Shown piece by piece: positions 43,153 to 52,683 of a stretch of DNA of 64,000 nucleotides; the first letter of the stretch is position 1, and every line of letters starts with the position of its first letter. Source of the stretch: Allobosea lupini (GTDB lineage: Bacteria; Pseudomonadota; Alphaproteobacteria; Rhizobiales; Beijerinckiaceae); NCBI RefSeq assembly GCF_900109525.1, contig NZ_FOAN01000001.1, positions 1-64,000 on the forward strand, read 5' to 3'. The position numbers and the translations under genes were made by a program. Under the pieces are notes generated by a model, which did no database searches, was not told where the DNA came from, and was given only the letters and a program-made list of their open reading frames with translations.

Positions 43153-43243
43153 TCATGCTCGCCCTTGTGGCGAGCATCCACGTCTTGAACGTCGCTTTGC
43201 CCGAAGGAAGACGTGGATGGTCGGGACAAGCCCGACCATGACG
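43153..43243. repeat. 91-bp two-hairpin repeat, copy 3
   Basis: It matches copy 2 almost base for base in both hairpins (loops CTTGT and ACAAG) and differs mainly in the central linker. It lies between the TRAP receptor and nagZ, 29 bp after the receptor stop. Confidence 0.9.
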
Positions 43244-43303
43244 GGAAGCGTGAGCCCGCAATGACGCAATGCTCATCGCCCCCGAATCGGCGATAACGGC
43301 GCC

Positions 43304-44317
43304 ATGACCTCGCGCGCCTTCATTGCCGGCTGCCTCGGCACGAGCCTCACCGCCGACGAGCGGGCCTTCTTCCGCGACGCCCGGCCGTGGGGCTTCATCC
43401 TGTTCAAGCGCAATACGCAGGATCCGGCGCAGGTGGCTGCGCTGACGGCGCAGATGCGCGATTGCGTAGGCTGGCACGCGCCGATCCTGATCGACCAGGA
43501 GGGTGGGCGAGTGCAGCGCATGGGGCCGCCGCACTGGCCGCCCTATCCGCCGGCGCTGGCCTTTCTCGCCATCAACGATCCCGTGCAGCAGCGCGAGATC
43601 GTCCGGCTCTCGGCGCGATTGATGGCGCATGATCTCAAAAGCGTCGGCATCGATGTCGACTGCCTGCCGGTGCTCGACGTTCCCGTCGCCGGCAGCCATG
43701 ACGTGATCGGCAACCGCGCCTATGCCCGCGACCCCACCATGGTGGCGACGCTCGGCCGCGCCGCGGCTGAAGGGCTGATAGCCGGTGGCGTGCTGCCCGT
43801 GATCAAGCATATGCCCGGCCATGGCCGGGCCAAGGCCGACAGCCATCACGACCTGCCGGTGGTCGAGGCGAGCCTGGACGAGCTGCGCGCCCATGATTTC
43901 CGCCCGTTCCGGCATCTCGCCGACATGCCGCTGGCGATGACGGCGCATGTCGTCTTCACCGCGCTCGACAAGCGCCGGCCGGCGACGATCTCGCGCAAGA
44001 TCATCAGAGAGATCATGCGTGGCGAACTCGGCTATGACGGTTTGATCATGACCGACGACATCTCGATGAAGGCGCTGTCGGGCTCGTTCGAAGACAAGGC
44101 GAAAGCGGCGATCAGGGCCGGGGTCGACGTGGTGCTGCACTGCCATGGAATCATGGATGAGATGGTCGCGGTCGCCGGCGCCGTTCCGGAGATGACCGGA
44201 CCGCGAGCGCGCCGCGCTGCGATGGCGCTGGCACGGATCAGGCACGAGCCCGAGCCGCTCGATGTGGACAGCACCCGCGCCCAGCTTGCCAGCGCCCTTG
44301 CTTTGGGCGGCGGTTAG
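43304..44317 (+). CDS. nagZ: Beta-N-acetylhexosaminidase NagZ
   Basis: The 337-residue family-3 glycoside hydrolase has the conserved catalytic-loop motif VIKHMPGHGRAKADSHHDL and the nucleophile region GLIMTDDISMKALSG. It removes GlcNAc from muropeptides in the cytoplasm during peptidoglycan recycling. Length and sequence are normal. scpA follows after 50 bp, as in related genomes. Confidence 0.95.
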   Translation: MTSRAFIAGCLGTSLTADERAFFRDARPWGFILFKRNTQDPAQVAALTAQMRDCVGWHAPILIDQEGGRVQRMGPPHWPPYPPALAFLAINDPVQQREIVRLSARLMAHDLKSVGIDVDCLPVLDVPVAGSHDVIGNRAYARDPTMVATLGRAAAEGLIAGGVLPVIKHMPGHGRAKADSHHDLPVVEASLDELRAHDFRPFRHLADMPLAMTAHVVFTALDKRRPATISRKIIREIMRGELGYDGLIMTDDISMKALSGSFEDKAKAAIRAGVDVVLHCHGIMDEMVAVAGAVPEMTGPRARRAAMALARIRHEPEPLDVDSTRAQLASALALGGG

Positions 44318-44367
44318 GCTGATTCTCTCCCCGGGGCTGTGGCTCCGCCGACTGGGCGGAGCAGGTC

Positions 44368-45204
44368 ATGGGGATTTGGCCATCGATGGCCGCTGAGCTG
44401 CCATTCCAGGAGGACGGCACGCCGGAACGCGCGTCCGGCGAGCCCTCGTTCGTGATCGACGTCGACGGCTATGAAGGGCCGCTCGACCTGCTGCTCGATC
44501 TCGCCCGCCGCCAGAAGGTCGATCTCGCCCGCATCTCGATCCTGGCGCTGGCCGAGCAATACCTGTCCTTCATCGAAACGGCGCGGGCGCTGCGGCTCGA
44601 ACTCGCCGCCGATTATCTGGTGATGGCGGCGTGGCTCGCTTACCTCAAGTCGCGCATGCTGCTGCCGGAGCCGCCCAAGGGCGAGGAGCCGAGCGCGGCC
44701 GATCTCGCCACCGCACTGGCGCTGCGCCTGAAGCGGCTGGAGACGATCCGCGCGGCGGCGCAACGGCTCGCCACCCGTGAACGGCTCGGCCGCGACGTTT
44801 TCGCCCGCGGCGCGCCGGAGGTGATCGCTGTCGAGGATCGGCCAGTCTGGCAGGCGGAGCTCTACGACCTGCTGGCGGCCTATGCGCAGCAGCGCCAAAA
44901 GCGCATCCGCCAGCCGATGAGCGTCGGCCAGCGGCAGGTGCTGTCGTTGGTCGAGGCGCGCGAGGCGCTGGCGCGGCTGGTCGGCGAGGCCGGCGAGTGG
45001 ACCGCGATCGACGGCTATCTCACTCGCTACATGAGCAGCCATGGCCTGCCCGCCGAGACGATGACCGCGACGGTCCGGGCCTCCTCGCTCTCGGCCATGC
45101 TGGAGATGGTGCGCGAGGGCCTGCTCGACCTGCGCCAGGACGGTGCCTTCTCGCCGCTCTATGTCCGCCGCCGCTCGGCGCGGCCGCCGACGCTCGGCCT
45201 GTGA
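44368..45204 (+). CDS. scpA: Segregation and condensation protein A
   Basis: The 278-residue kleisin has YEGPLDLLLDLARRQKVDLA and the C-terminal winged-helix part ending RRRSARPPTLGL. ScpA bridges the heads of SMC in the condensin complex that compacts and separates chromosomes. scpB begins 8 bp downstream, so the pair is co-expressed. The start may be 44368 or the Met six codons later (MAAELPFQ). Confidence 0.94.
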   Translation: MGIWPSMAAELPFQEDGTPERASGEPSFVIDVDGYEGPLDLLLDLARRQKVDLARISILALAEQYLSFIETARALRLELAADYLVMAAWLAYLKSRMLLPEPPKGEEPSAADLATALALRLKRLETIRAAAQRLATRERLGRDVFARGAPEVIAVEDRPVWQAELYDLLAAYAQQRQKRIRQPMSVGQRQVLSLVEAREALARLVGEAGEWTAIDGYLTRYMSSHGLPAETMTATVRASSLSAMLEMVREGLLDLRQDGAFSPLYVRRRSARPPTLGL

Positions 45205-45211
45205 GGCGCTG

Positions 45212-45898
45212 ATGGCCGTCGCTGAAGCCGAACGCGAGGACGAGGAGGACTGGGACGCCGACGAGGCGCTGGCGCGCGCCTGCCGCATCGTCGAGGCCTT
45301 GCTGTTCGCCTCGGTGCAGCCGCTTTCGGCAGAGGACCTCGCGAAATCGGTGCCCGCGAATGTGCCGATCGAGCGGGTGATCGCCGAATTGCAGCAGACC
45401 TACGCCCTGCGCGGGGTGACGCTGCATCGCGTCGCCGGCGGATATGCCTTCCGCACCGCGCCAGATCTCGCCTATCTGCTCGCGCCGGAAGCCGAGGCGC
45501 CGCGCAAGCTCTCGCGCGCCGCCCTGGAGACGCTCGCCATCATCGCCTACCACCAGCCGGTGACGCGGGCCGAGATCGAGGAGATCCGCGGCGTCGCCAC
45601 CGCCAAGGGCACGCTCGACATCCTGCTCGAAGCGGGCTGGGTGCGCCTGCGCGGCCGGCGCCGTTCGCCGGGGCGGCCGGTGACCTTCGGCACAACGCCC
45701 GCCTTCCTCGACCATTTCGGGCTCGACCGCATCGACGATCTGCCGGGGCTGGAGGAATTGAAGGGGGCCGGCTTCATCGAGGGGCGCCTCGCCAAGGACC
45801 TCACCGTGCCGGTGCCGGACGACGATCCGGGCTTGCGCGACGACGAGGATCCGCTCGGCGATCTGTTCACGCCGCTTGACGACGGCGACGCCAGCTAG
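45212..45898 (+). CDS. scpB: Segregation and condensation protein B
   Basis: The 228-residue protein contains the ScpB winged-helix core: CRIVEALLFASVQPLSAEDL, LSRAALETLAIIAYHQPVTR and GRPVTFGTTPAFLDHFGLD. It binds ScpA and modulates SMC. The C-terminus is acidic (DDDPGLRDDEDP). The ATG at 45212 lies 8 bp after the scpA stop. Confidence 0.94.
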   Translation: MAVAEAEREDEEDWDADEALARACRIVEALLFASVQPLSAEDLAKSVPANVPIERVIAELQQTYALRGVTLHRVAGGYAFRTAPDLAYLLAPEAEAPRKLSRAALETLAIIAYHQPVTRAEIEEIRGVATAKGTLDILLEAGWVRLRGRRRSPGRPVTFGTTPAFLDHFGLDRIDDLPGLEELKGAGFIEGRLAKDLTVPVPDDDPGLRDDEDPLGDLFTPLDDGDAS

Positions 45899-45942
45899 CA
45901 CAGCGCAGGCGATCGAGCCCGGCGGGCCGGCAGGAGAACGAG

Positions 45943-47055
45943 TTGGCTCGAAGCGAAAGCAGGATGCGCTGGCTGGGGTGGGGACGGCGCGGCACCGCTG
46001 GCGCCGCCATTCCGATGGCGCTCGGTTTCGATGGCGTCACCCAGCGATTCGGCGCTGTGACGGCACTGGACCAGGTCTCGCTCAGCGTCGCACCGGGTGA
46101 GATCGTCGCTTTGCTCGGCCATTCGGGCTGCGGCAAGACGACGCTGCTGCGGCTCGCCGCTGGCGTCGAGCGGCCGAGTTCGGGGCGTGTTCTGCTCGAA
46201 GGGCGCGACGTCTCCTCGCCGGCTCACTTCGTCGAGCCGGAGGCGAGGGGGGTCGGCCTCGTCTTCCAGGATTACGCGCTCTTCCCGCATCTTTCGGTGC
46301 GCGAGAACGTCCGTTTCGGCCTGCGCGGCTATGGCAATGCCGAAGCCGATGCGACGGCGCTGCGCGCGATCGCCCGCGTCGGCCTCGCTGATCTCGCCGA
46401 GGCCTATCCGCATATGCTTTCGGGCGGCGAGCAGCAGCGTGTGGCCCTTGCGCGCGCGGTTGCACCGCGTCCAGGCGTGCTCCTGATGGACGAGCCCTTC
46501 TCCAATCTCGACCGCCGCCTGCGCGACGTGGTGCGCGACGAGACGATGGCGCTGCTGCAGGAGATCGGCGCAACCTCGATCATCGTCACCCACGACCCGG
46601 AGGATGCGATGCGCGTCGCCGACCGGATCGTGCTGATGCAGCACGGACGGATCGTCCAGAGCGGCACCGCCGAAGAGCTCTATCGACGGCCTACCAGCCT
46701 CTTTGCCGCCCGATTTTTCTGCGATCTTACCGAAATCGACACTGTTGCGCGGGACGGCGCGGTGGATACCCCGCTCGGTCGGTTCCCGGCGGCAGGTCTG
46801 CCCGAGAACGCGCCGGCGGTTCTCGGCATCCGGCCGCAAGCGATCCGGCTGGTGCCGAAGGGCTTCTGTCTGCAGGCGCGGGTGATGACCCGGCGCTTCC
46901 TCGGCGAGGTCGACCATGTCGAGCTTGCGGTCGATGGTCTCGACAAGCCTCTGGTGGCGCGGCTGCCGCTGCGCGGTTCGGTCGCCGAGGGCGAGGATGT
47001 CGGCATCGACATTGCGATGGACGAAGTCCTTGTGTTCCCTGTAGGGGACACCTAG
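45943..47055 (+). CDS. Orphan ABC ATPase, FbpC/PotA-like
   Basis: The 370-residue ATPase has Walker A GHSGCGKTT, Q-loop VFQDYALFPH, signature MLSGGEQQRVALARA, Walker B VLLMDEP, switch His in VTHDPEDA and a C-terminal TOBE-like domain. It resembles ATPases of ferric-iron or polyamine importers. No receptor or permease is adjacent. The TTG at 45943 is chosen for its ribosome binding site AGGAG; ATG codons at 45964 and 46015 are alternatives. It lies between scpB and tatA, which are usually neighbours, so it is an insertion. Confidence 0.85.
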   Translation: MARSESRMRWLGWGRRGTAGAAIPMALGFDGVTQRFGAVTALDQVSLSVAPGEIVALLGHSGCGKTTLLRLAAGVERPSSGRVLLEGRDVSSPAHFVEPEARGVGLVFQDYALFPHLSVRENVRFGLRGYGNAEADATALRAIARVGLADLAEAYPHMLSGGEQQRVALARAVAPRPGVLLMDEPFSNLDRRLRDVVRDETMALLQEIGATSIIVTHDPEDAMRVADRIVLMQHGRIVQSGTAEELYRRPTSLFAARFFCDLTEIDTVARDGAVDTPLGRFPAAGLPENAPAVLGIRPQAIRLVPKGFCLQARVMTRRFLGEVDHVELAVDGLDKPLVARLPLRGSVAEGEDVGIDIAMDEVLVFPVGDT

Positions 47056-47124
47056 GTTCCGGCACAAGCATCTGGCCCCTCGGCACAACCGGGGCCGCGC
47101 GTTCAAATTCGGAGGAGTACCGCC

Positions 47125-47367
47125 ATGGGTGGCGTCAGCATCTGGCACTGGATCGTCGTCGGCGTCATCGTCATGCTGCTCTTCGGCCGCGGCAAGGTGT
47201 CCGAACTGATGGGCGATGTCGCAAAGGGCATCAAGTCGTTCAAGAAGGGCATGGCCGAGGACGACACGCCGCCGCCGGCCGCGCAGCAGCCTGTCGATCC
47301 CAAGGTGATCGACCAGACCGCCCAGACCGCGAGCCCGCAGCCGGCCAAGGCCGAGACCAAGGCCTGA
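47125..47367 (+). CDS. tatA: Twin-arginine translocase subunit TatA
   Basis: The 80-residue protein has one short N-terminal membrane helix ([20 protein letters not shown]), an amphipathic helix ([19 protein letters not shown]) and an acidic Pro/Ala tail. This is classic TatA. It forms the variable pore for folded proteins. GGAGG precedes the ATG. tatB follows after 98 bp. Confidence 0.96.
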   Translation: MGGVSIWHWIVVGVIVMLLFGRGKVSELMGDVAKGIKSFKKGMAEDDTPPPAAQQPVDPKVIDQTAQTASPQPAKAETKA

Positions 47368-47465
47368 TCTCGTAGGAGCGGACCTGCCGATCAGGTGAAT
47401 CCTGATCGGTTTCGATTCCGGCGCCTTCCCGGCGCCCTACAAGATTTCCAAAGGACCGGCCGTCG

Positions 47466-48017
47466 ATGTTCGACATCGCCTGGAGCGAAATGCTGCTGAT
47501 CGGGGGCGTCGCGCTCGTCGTGATCGGCCCCAAGGAGTTGCCGGGCGCACTGCGCACGGCCGGGCAGGCGATCGGCAAGATCCGGCGCATGGCTGCCGAA
47601 TTCCAGGGCCAGTTCAACGACGCGATGCGCGAAGCCGAGCTGACCGACCTGAAGAAGCAAGTCGACGACATCGGCAATTCGATCCAGGCCTCGACCAATT
47701 TCGATCCGATCGAGCCGATGAAGGATTTCGGCGCCACCGACGCCTCGAAGCCGGCTGCGGCCGACGACAAGGCGATGAAGGATGCCGAGGCGACGCTTGC
47801 GGCGCTGCCGGCTCCCGAGTTGCCGGCACCCGTCAGCATCGAGCCAGCACCCGTCGCCGAGCCCGCGCCGGAAGAGAAACCCAAGCGCCGCCGCAAGACG
47901 GTCGCGACCGAGGAGCCGGCCGTGCCGACCGAGATCGCGGCTGAAGAGCCGGCGGCCAAGCCGGCCCGCAAGCGCAAAGCCAAGGCCGCCGAGGCCGAGG
48001 GCGGAGAGACGGCATGA
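47466..48017 (+). CDS. tatB: Twin-arginine translocase subunit TatB
   Basis: The 183-residue protein begins [20 protein letters not shown] and has [20 protein letters not shown], the TatB pattern, followed by a long charged Pro/Ala-rich tail with basic repeats. TatB and TatC form the signal-peptide receptor. It overlaps tatC by 4 bp. Confidence 0.95.
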   Translation: MFDIAWSEMLLIGGVALVVIGPKELPGALRTAGQAIGKIRRMAAEFQGQFNDAMREAELTDLKKQVDDIGNSIQASTNFDPIEPMKDFGATDASKPAAADDKAMKDAEATLAALPAPELPAPVSIEPAPVAEPAPEEKPKRRRKTVATEEPAVPTEIAAEEPAAKPARKRKAKAAEAEGGETA

Positions 48018-48841
48018 GCGTCGTCGAGACGAACGCCCAGGCGAGGCGCGAAGGCGAGGATGAGATCGAAGCGTCGCGCGCGCCGCTGATCGACCATCTG
48101 ATCGAATTGCGCTCGCGGCTGATCAAGTCGCTCATCGCCTTCCTGGTCATGTTCTTCATCTGCTTCGCCTTCTCGACGCAGATCTACAACATGCTCGTAC
48201 TGCCCTATGTCTGGGCGGCGGGGTCGAGCGCCAATGCGCAGCTGATTTATACCGGCCCGCTCGAGCTGCTCTTCACCCATATCAAGGTCGCGGCCTTCGG
48301 CGCCGGCTTCTTCGCGTTCCCGGTGATCGCGACGCAGATCTACAAGTTCGTCGCACCCGGCCTCTACAAGAACGAGCGGCAGGCCTTCGCGCCCTACCTG
48401 GCGGCGACACCGATCTTCTTCGTGCTCGGCGCGGCGCTGGTGTTCTTCTTCGCCATGCCGGTGCTGATGAAGTTCTCGATCGGCATGCAGCAGTCGGCGA
48501 GCGAAGGGCAGGCCGGCATCGCGCTCCTGCCCAAGGTCAGCGAGTATCTCTCGCTGATCATGACGCTGATCTTCGCCTTCGGCATCTCTTTCCAGCTGCC
48601 GGTGATCCTGACGCTGCTCGGACAGGCGGGCATCATCGATTCGCAGTTCCTGAAGGACAAGCGCCGCTACGCCATCGTCTTCGTCTTCGTGATCGCGGCC
48701 GTGCTGACGCCGCCCGACGTGATCTCGCAGCTGATGCTCGCCGTGCCGATGCTGCTGCTCTACGAGCTCTCGGTGTTCTCGGTGCGCCGGGTCGAGAGGA
48801 AGCGCGATGCGACGAAGGTGGCCGAGGACGCAGACGCCTAG
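48014..48841 (+). CDS. tatC: Twin-arginine translocase subunit TatC
   Basis: The 275-residue protein has six membrane helices and conserved TatC motifs ([63 protein letters not shown]). It recognises twin-Arg signal peptides. The ATG overlaps the end of tatB. Its 257-bp downstream gap contains an AT-rich patch (AATGTTAATATGAAC near 49030) that may hold the opgC promoter. Confidence 0.96.
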   Translation: MSVVETNAQARREGEDEIEASRAPLIDHLIELRSRLIKSLIAFLVMFFICFAFSTQIYNMLVLPYVWAAGSSANAQLIYTGPLELLFTHIKVAAFGAGFFAFPVIATQIYKFVAPGLYKNERQAFAPYLAATPIFFVLGAALVFFFAMPVLMKFSIGMQQSASEGQAGIALLPKVSEYLSLIMTLIFAFGISFQLPVILTLLGQAGIIDSQFLKDKRRYAIVFVFVIAAVLTPPDVISQLMLAVPMLLLYELSVFSVRRVERKRDATKVAEDADA

Positions 48842-49098
48842 CGCAGCTCGGTTACTCACCAAATTCATGTGATCACTCGTTCAAAAGTGATGATATCCGC
48901 CGCAGATACTTGGCGCTGCTGGCGGATCCTGGTGCTGTGCGCTCAGGCCGCCGCCGAACAGAAGCCTCCCATTCACGTTGATGCACAGGGTTGTGATCGT
49001 CGGCTGCGGAGCCTTGCTCGCAACACAATGTTAATATGAACAGCGGATGAACAGATGCGCGGCCACCTCACAGCCGCGCAGGTGGATGCGGTGGTGAC

Positions 49099-50283
49099 GT
49101 GAGCGGATTCTGGCGCCTGGTGCTGTTCGGAAAAGGGCCCCGCGATGCGGCCTCGCCGGGCCGTGACCTGCGCATCGATGTGATCCGCGGCCTGATCTTG
49201 CTGGTGATCTTCGTCAATCACATGCCGGGCAATATCGTCTCCTCCTTGATGCCGCATAATTACGGCTTCTCGGATGCTGCCGACATCTTCGTGCTGCTCG
49301 CCGGCGTCTCGGCTACGTTCGCCTATGGCCGGCTGATCGACCAGCGCGGGCTCCTCGTCGGCTCGCTCAAGGTCGGCGCCCGGATCTGGACGCTTTACAT
49401 CGCGCACCTGGCACTGTTCGTGCTGGTCTGCGGCATCGTGGCGACGGCGGTCGTGCGGACCCAGAATGCACTCTATGTCGAGGCGATCAACATCCAGCCC
49501 TTCTTCAGCGATACAGCGGCGGCGATCGTGAACGCGTTGGGCCTGGTCTACCAGCCCTATTATCTCGACATCCTGCCGCTCTACATCGTGCTGCTGGCGG
49601 CGTTCCCGCTGATCTACCTCACCGCGCGGACCAGCCCTCTGACGGCGCTCGCGGTTTCCGTCGCGATCTGGCAGGGCGCGACGCTTGCCGGACTCAACCT
49701 GCCGAACCATCCGGGCGATGGCGGCTGGTTCTTCAATCCCTTCGCCTGGCAGATGCTGTTCACGTTCGGCGTCGTGATCGGCCGGCTCGGCCTTGTCGGC
49801 GCCGGCGTGCCGAAACTGCGCCTCGTCGACGCCGCGGCCGTCGTGATCGTCCTGTTCGCCGCGATGGTGAAGCTGTCCTCGGGTAATCCGTTCGGCGTCG
49901 CGCTGTTGAACGAGTGGATCGACAGCCTGCAGATCGGCATCGACAAGACCAATCTCGCCTGGCCGCGTGTCGTGCACCTGGCGGCGCTGGCTTGGCTCGT
50001 ATTGCGTTTTCTCCGCCCTGACGCAGGCATTCTTACCGGCGTGGCGGGCCGGCGGCTGGCCTCGCTCGGGCGGCATTCGCTCGAAGTGTTCTGCGCCGGC
50101 ATAGTCCTTGCGATCATCGGGCAGATCATCCTTGCGGAGACATCCTTCGCTCTTTCGATCCAATTGATCGTGAACCTCAGCGGGATTACCATCCTGCTCG
50201 GGCTAGGAACCTTTCTGTCGTGGTACAAGACGCTCACGGCACGCGCCGCAAGCGCCCCTCGCGAGCAGGCCGCTACGGCCTGA
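49099..50283 (+). CDS. OpgC-domain acyltransferase-like membrane protein
   Basis: The 394-residue protein has about ten membrane helices and the OpgC pattern: DLRIDVIRGLILLVIFVNHM, GFSDAADIFVLLAGVSATFA, then LGRHSLEVFCAGIVLA. OpgC proteins add succinyl groups to periplasmic glucans. The GTG at 49099 is the start that includes the conserved first helix. It overlaps the following SGNH-hydrolase gene by 64 bp, so the two are coupled, and the second protein may remove or transfer acyl groups on the same glucan. Confidence 0.88.
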   Translation: MSGFWRLVLFGKGPRDAASPGRDLRIDVIRGLILLVIFVNHMPGNIVSSLMPHNYGFSDAADIFVLLAGVSATFAYGRLIDQRGLLVGSLKVGARIWTLYIAHLALFVLVCGIVATAVVRTQNALYVEAINIQPFFSDTAAAIVNALGLVYQPYYLDILPLYIVLLAAFPLIYLTARTSPLTALAVSVAIWQGATLAGLNLPNHPGDGGWFFNPFAWQMLFTFGVVIGRLGLVGAGVPKLRLVDAAAVVIVLFAAMVKLSSGNPFGVALLNEWIDSLQIGIDKTNLAWPRVVHLAALAWLVLRFLRPDAGILTGVAGRRLASLGRHSLEVFCAGIVLAIIGQIILAETSFALSIQLIVNLSGITILLGLGTFLSWYKTLTARAASAPREQAATA

Positions 50284-51050
50284 GTGCGCTCCTTCTGCTC
50301 CTGGCGTCGGCTCTGCCGGCCATTGCCGGGCCCAAGCCGCTCGCGCAGATGGTGGACGGACGCTGCCGCGCCGGGGCGGCCCAGCACCCGTTCAAGCCGA
50401 CGCTGACGGCCGCCAAGCGCATCCTTACCGAGACGAACCGGCTCACCATCGTCGCTCTCGGTTCGTCGACGACCGCCGGGACCGGCGCCAGCGATGCCGA
50501 CCGCAGCTATCCTGCCGTACTCGAAGCCGAATTGCGCCGGCGCCTGCCGGGACGCGAGGTCAAGGTGCTCAATCTCGGCGTCGGTGGCCAGTCGGCCTAT
50601 GAGATGTATCTGCGGCTGGAGGCCGAGGTGATTCCGGAGAAGCCGGCGCTGGTGATCTGGCAGACGGCGGTGAACGATGCCATCCGCGACATCGGCGAGG
50701 AGAAGCTCGCCAAGATCCTGCGCAAGGGTGCTCACAAGCTGCAGGAGGCCGGGATCGATCTCGTGCTGATGGATATGCCCTGGCTGCCGCGCGAGGGTCG
50801 CTATCCGAAATACGACGACTACCGCGCCGTGCTGGCGAAGACGGCGAGTGAGAGCGGCGTGCCGGTCTTCCCGCGCTACGCGATGATGAAGGCCTGGTCG
50901 GGCACGAAGCTGTTCAGCGAGGAGGAGATCGTCGGCATGGACGGGCTGCAGGTGGTCGAGGCCGGCTATCGCTGCCTCGCCATCCGCCTCGCCGACGGCA
51001 TTGTCGCCGACCTCGGCGAGGGGCGTGAGCCGGGCAAGCCGACGAATTGA
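50220..51050 (+). CDS. Exported SGNH/GDSL-type hydrolase
   Basis: The 276-residue protein has a signal peptide (GLSALLLLLASALPAIAG). The SGNH blocks follow: VALGSSTTAGTGASDADRS with the nucleophile Ser, NLGVGGQSA with the Gly, and WQTAVNDA with the Asn. The last block, normally DxxH, reads DGLQ (Asp241, Gln244), so the catalytic His is missing or moved. The GTG at 50220 lies inside opgC and gives a basic region before the signal helix. It probably acts on acyl groups in the periplasm. Confidence 0.8.
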   Translation: MVQDAHGTRRKRPSRAGRYGLSALLLLLASALPAIAGPKPLAQMVDGRCRAGAAQHPFKPTLTAAKRILTETNRLTIVALGSSTTAGTGASDADRSYPAVLEAELRRRLPGREVKVLNLGVGGQSAYEMYLRLEAEVIPEKPALVIWQTAVNDAIRDIGEEKLAKILRKGAHKLQEAGIDLVLMDMPWLPREGRYPKYDDYRAVLAKTASESGVPVFPRYAMMKAWSGTKLFSEEEIVGMDGLQVVEAGYRCLAIRLADGIVADLGEGREPGKPTN

Positions 51051-51057
51051 GGCAGCC

Positions 51058-52014
51058 TCAGCGAGCGATCACCTCGATATCGCGGTCGCGGCCGGCCTCG
51101 ACCTTGAAGTCGCGCGAGAAGACCTGGCCTTCCTGCCGGGCGATCAGCACGTAGTCGCCCTCGGCCAGGATCACCTGCGGGAAGGCGCCGATCGCCTCGC
51201 GGATGACGTCGCCGCCCGGGGTGAGCACGCTGAAGGCGGTGCCGGCGAAGGCCTCGCCGCCGGGGCCGGCGACGAGCTTCAAGGTCACCTGCGCAGCGCG
51301 GTGATGCAGGGTCGCCTGGGTGACCTGGCCGGATTCGACCCGGACGTCGGAGCGCTGGATCGCGTTCGAATCGCCATAGGTCGAGACGATGTGATAGGTG
51401 CCCTCGGGCAGGCGGATCAGCTCGCCTGACTTGACGCTGGACGCGACCAGGCGGCCTTCCGAATTGCCCTGCAGCGGCACGAACACCGAGAAGTTCAGCA
51501 GATTGGGCGCGATCGGCGTCTCGCCGATCGAGCCGGCGAGCGAAAGGCCGCCGGCACTGATGCTGAGCCGGTCGGTCAGTCCCTGCGGGCCGAGCGTGAC
51601 GCGCTTGGTCGCGCTGGCGAAGCCATAAGCGGCGTGAAGCAGATAGATGCCCGGATCGAGCGGGAAGCTGGGCTCGGCATTGTTCGAGCGCGCGATGATC
51701 TTGGGCGGCGAGCCGTCGGCGGATTCGCTCAGCACGCGCCAGACCAGCCCGGAGCGGACCGGCTTGCGATTGCCGGAGAACTGGGCGCTGACGGTGAGTA
51801 TCGCCTGGCCAGGGCGGGCGGCGGGGGCGATATCCGGCGGCGGCGAGCCGGGCGTCGTGGCCGAGGGCGTCGCGCCGGGCGTCTGGGCGAGCGTCGAAGA
51901 GACGGTGAGCGCAGATATCATCAGCGCAGCCATCGCCGCACGCGTCGCTTTCGCGGGGAGCGCTGCCACCGTCTTCAATTCTTTGCGTTGAAACATGCGC
52001 TGCGCCGTCATCAT
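51058..52014 (-). CDS. Exported protein with three beta-sandwich-like repeats
   Basis: The 318-residue protein has a signal peptide (AAMAALMISALTVSSTLAQ) and a Pro/Thr-rich linker. At least three related segments follow: DPGIYLLHAAYGFASATKRV, EGTYHIVSTYGDSNAIQRS and EGDYVLIARQEGQVFSRDF. The pattern (G-x-Y-x-hydrophobic-x-turn-charged) resembles carboxypeptidase-regulatory or PEGA-like beta-sandwich repeats. I do not know its function. Met codons at 52011 and 51996 are alternative starts. It converges with the SGNH gene. Confidence 0.8.
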   Translation of the reverse strand: MMTAQRMFQRKELKTVAALPAKATRAAMAALMISALTVSSTLAQTPGATPSATTPGSPPPDIAPAARPGQAILTVSAQFSGNRKPVRSGLVWRVLSESADGSPPKIIARSNNAEPSFPLDPGIYLLHAAYGFASATKRVTLGPQGLTDRLSISAGGLSLAGSIGETPIAPNLLNFSVFVPLQGNSEGRLVASSVKSGELIRLPEGTYHIVSTYGDSNAIQRSDVRVESGQVTQATLHHRAAQVTLKLVAGPGGEAFAGTAFSVLTPGGDVIREAIGAFPQVILAEGDYVLIARQEGQVFSRDFKVEAGRDRDIEVIAR

Positions 52015-52113
52015 CCTTGCACCGGGGAAGGAGCAGGTTCGCTTGTCCTCATCATGGCGAAACCTTAACTGGGAACCGTCATCCCCGTCGCTGCGCCATC
52101 TTCCGGATCGTTC

Positions 52114-52683
52114 ATGACCGACACGCTCTCACTGCTCAAGCTCCGTCGCTCGGTGCCACCGCAATTTCTCACCGCTCCGGGGCCGGACGATGCGCAACTG
52201 CGCGAGATCCTGACCGTGGCGGCGCGCGTGCCCGACCATGGCAAGCTCGCGCCCTGGCGCTTCATCGTCTTCTCCGGGGCTGCCAAGGAGAAGGCAGCCG
52301 AGATCGTCGGAGCCGTCTTCAAGGAACGCAATCCGCAGGCCGACGAGGACAAGGTCGCCTTCGAGCGCAAGCGCCTGCTCCATGCCCCCGTCGTGATCGC
52401 CGTGGTCTCGCGGGCCCGCAAGCACGAGAAGATCCCGGAATGGGAGCAGGAGCTCTCGGCCGGCGCCGTCTGCATGAACATGCTGATCGCGGCCGAGGCG
52501 CTCGGCTTCAACGGCTCCTGGCTGACCAACTGGTTCGCCTTCGACCGCAAGGTGCTCGATGCCTTCGGGCTCGCGCCGGACGAGCGCGTCGCCGGCTTCG
52601 TCCATCTCGGCAAGGCGGATGGCCGCCCGGCCGACCGCGAGCGGCCGGACCTTGCCGCGATCGTCAGCCGGTTCGGAGCATGA
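52114..52683 (+). CDS. Nitroreductase-family flavoprotein
   Basis: The 189-residue protein starts LLKLRRSVPPQFL and has AARVPDHGKLAPWRFIVF, VCMNMLIAAEALGFNGSWLT and VAGFVHLGKADGRPADRER, typical of the YdjA-like nitroreductases that bind FMN. It reduces nitro or other electron-poor compounds with NAD(P)H. Its stop overlaps the start of a flavin-reductase gene (ATGA), so the pair is co-translated. Confidence 0.88.
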   Translation: MTDTLSLLKLRRSVPPQFLTAPGPDDAQLREILTVAARVPDHGKLAPWRFIVFSGAAKEKAAEIVGAVFKERNPQADEDKVAFERKRLLHAPVVIAVVSRARKHEKIPEWEQELSAGAVCMNMLIAAEALGFNGSWLTNWFAFDRKVLDAFGLAPDERVAGFVHLGKADGRPADRERPDLAAIVSRFGA

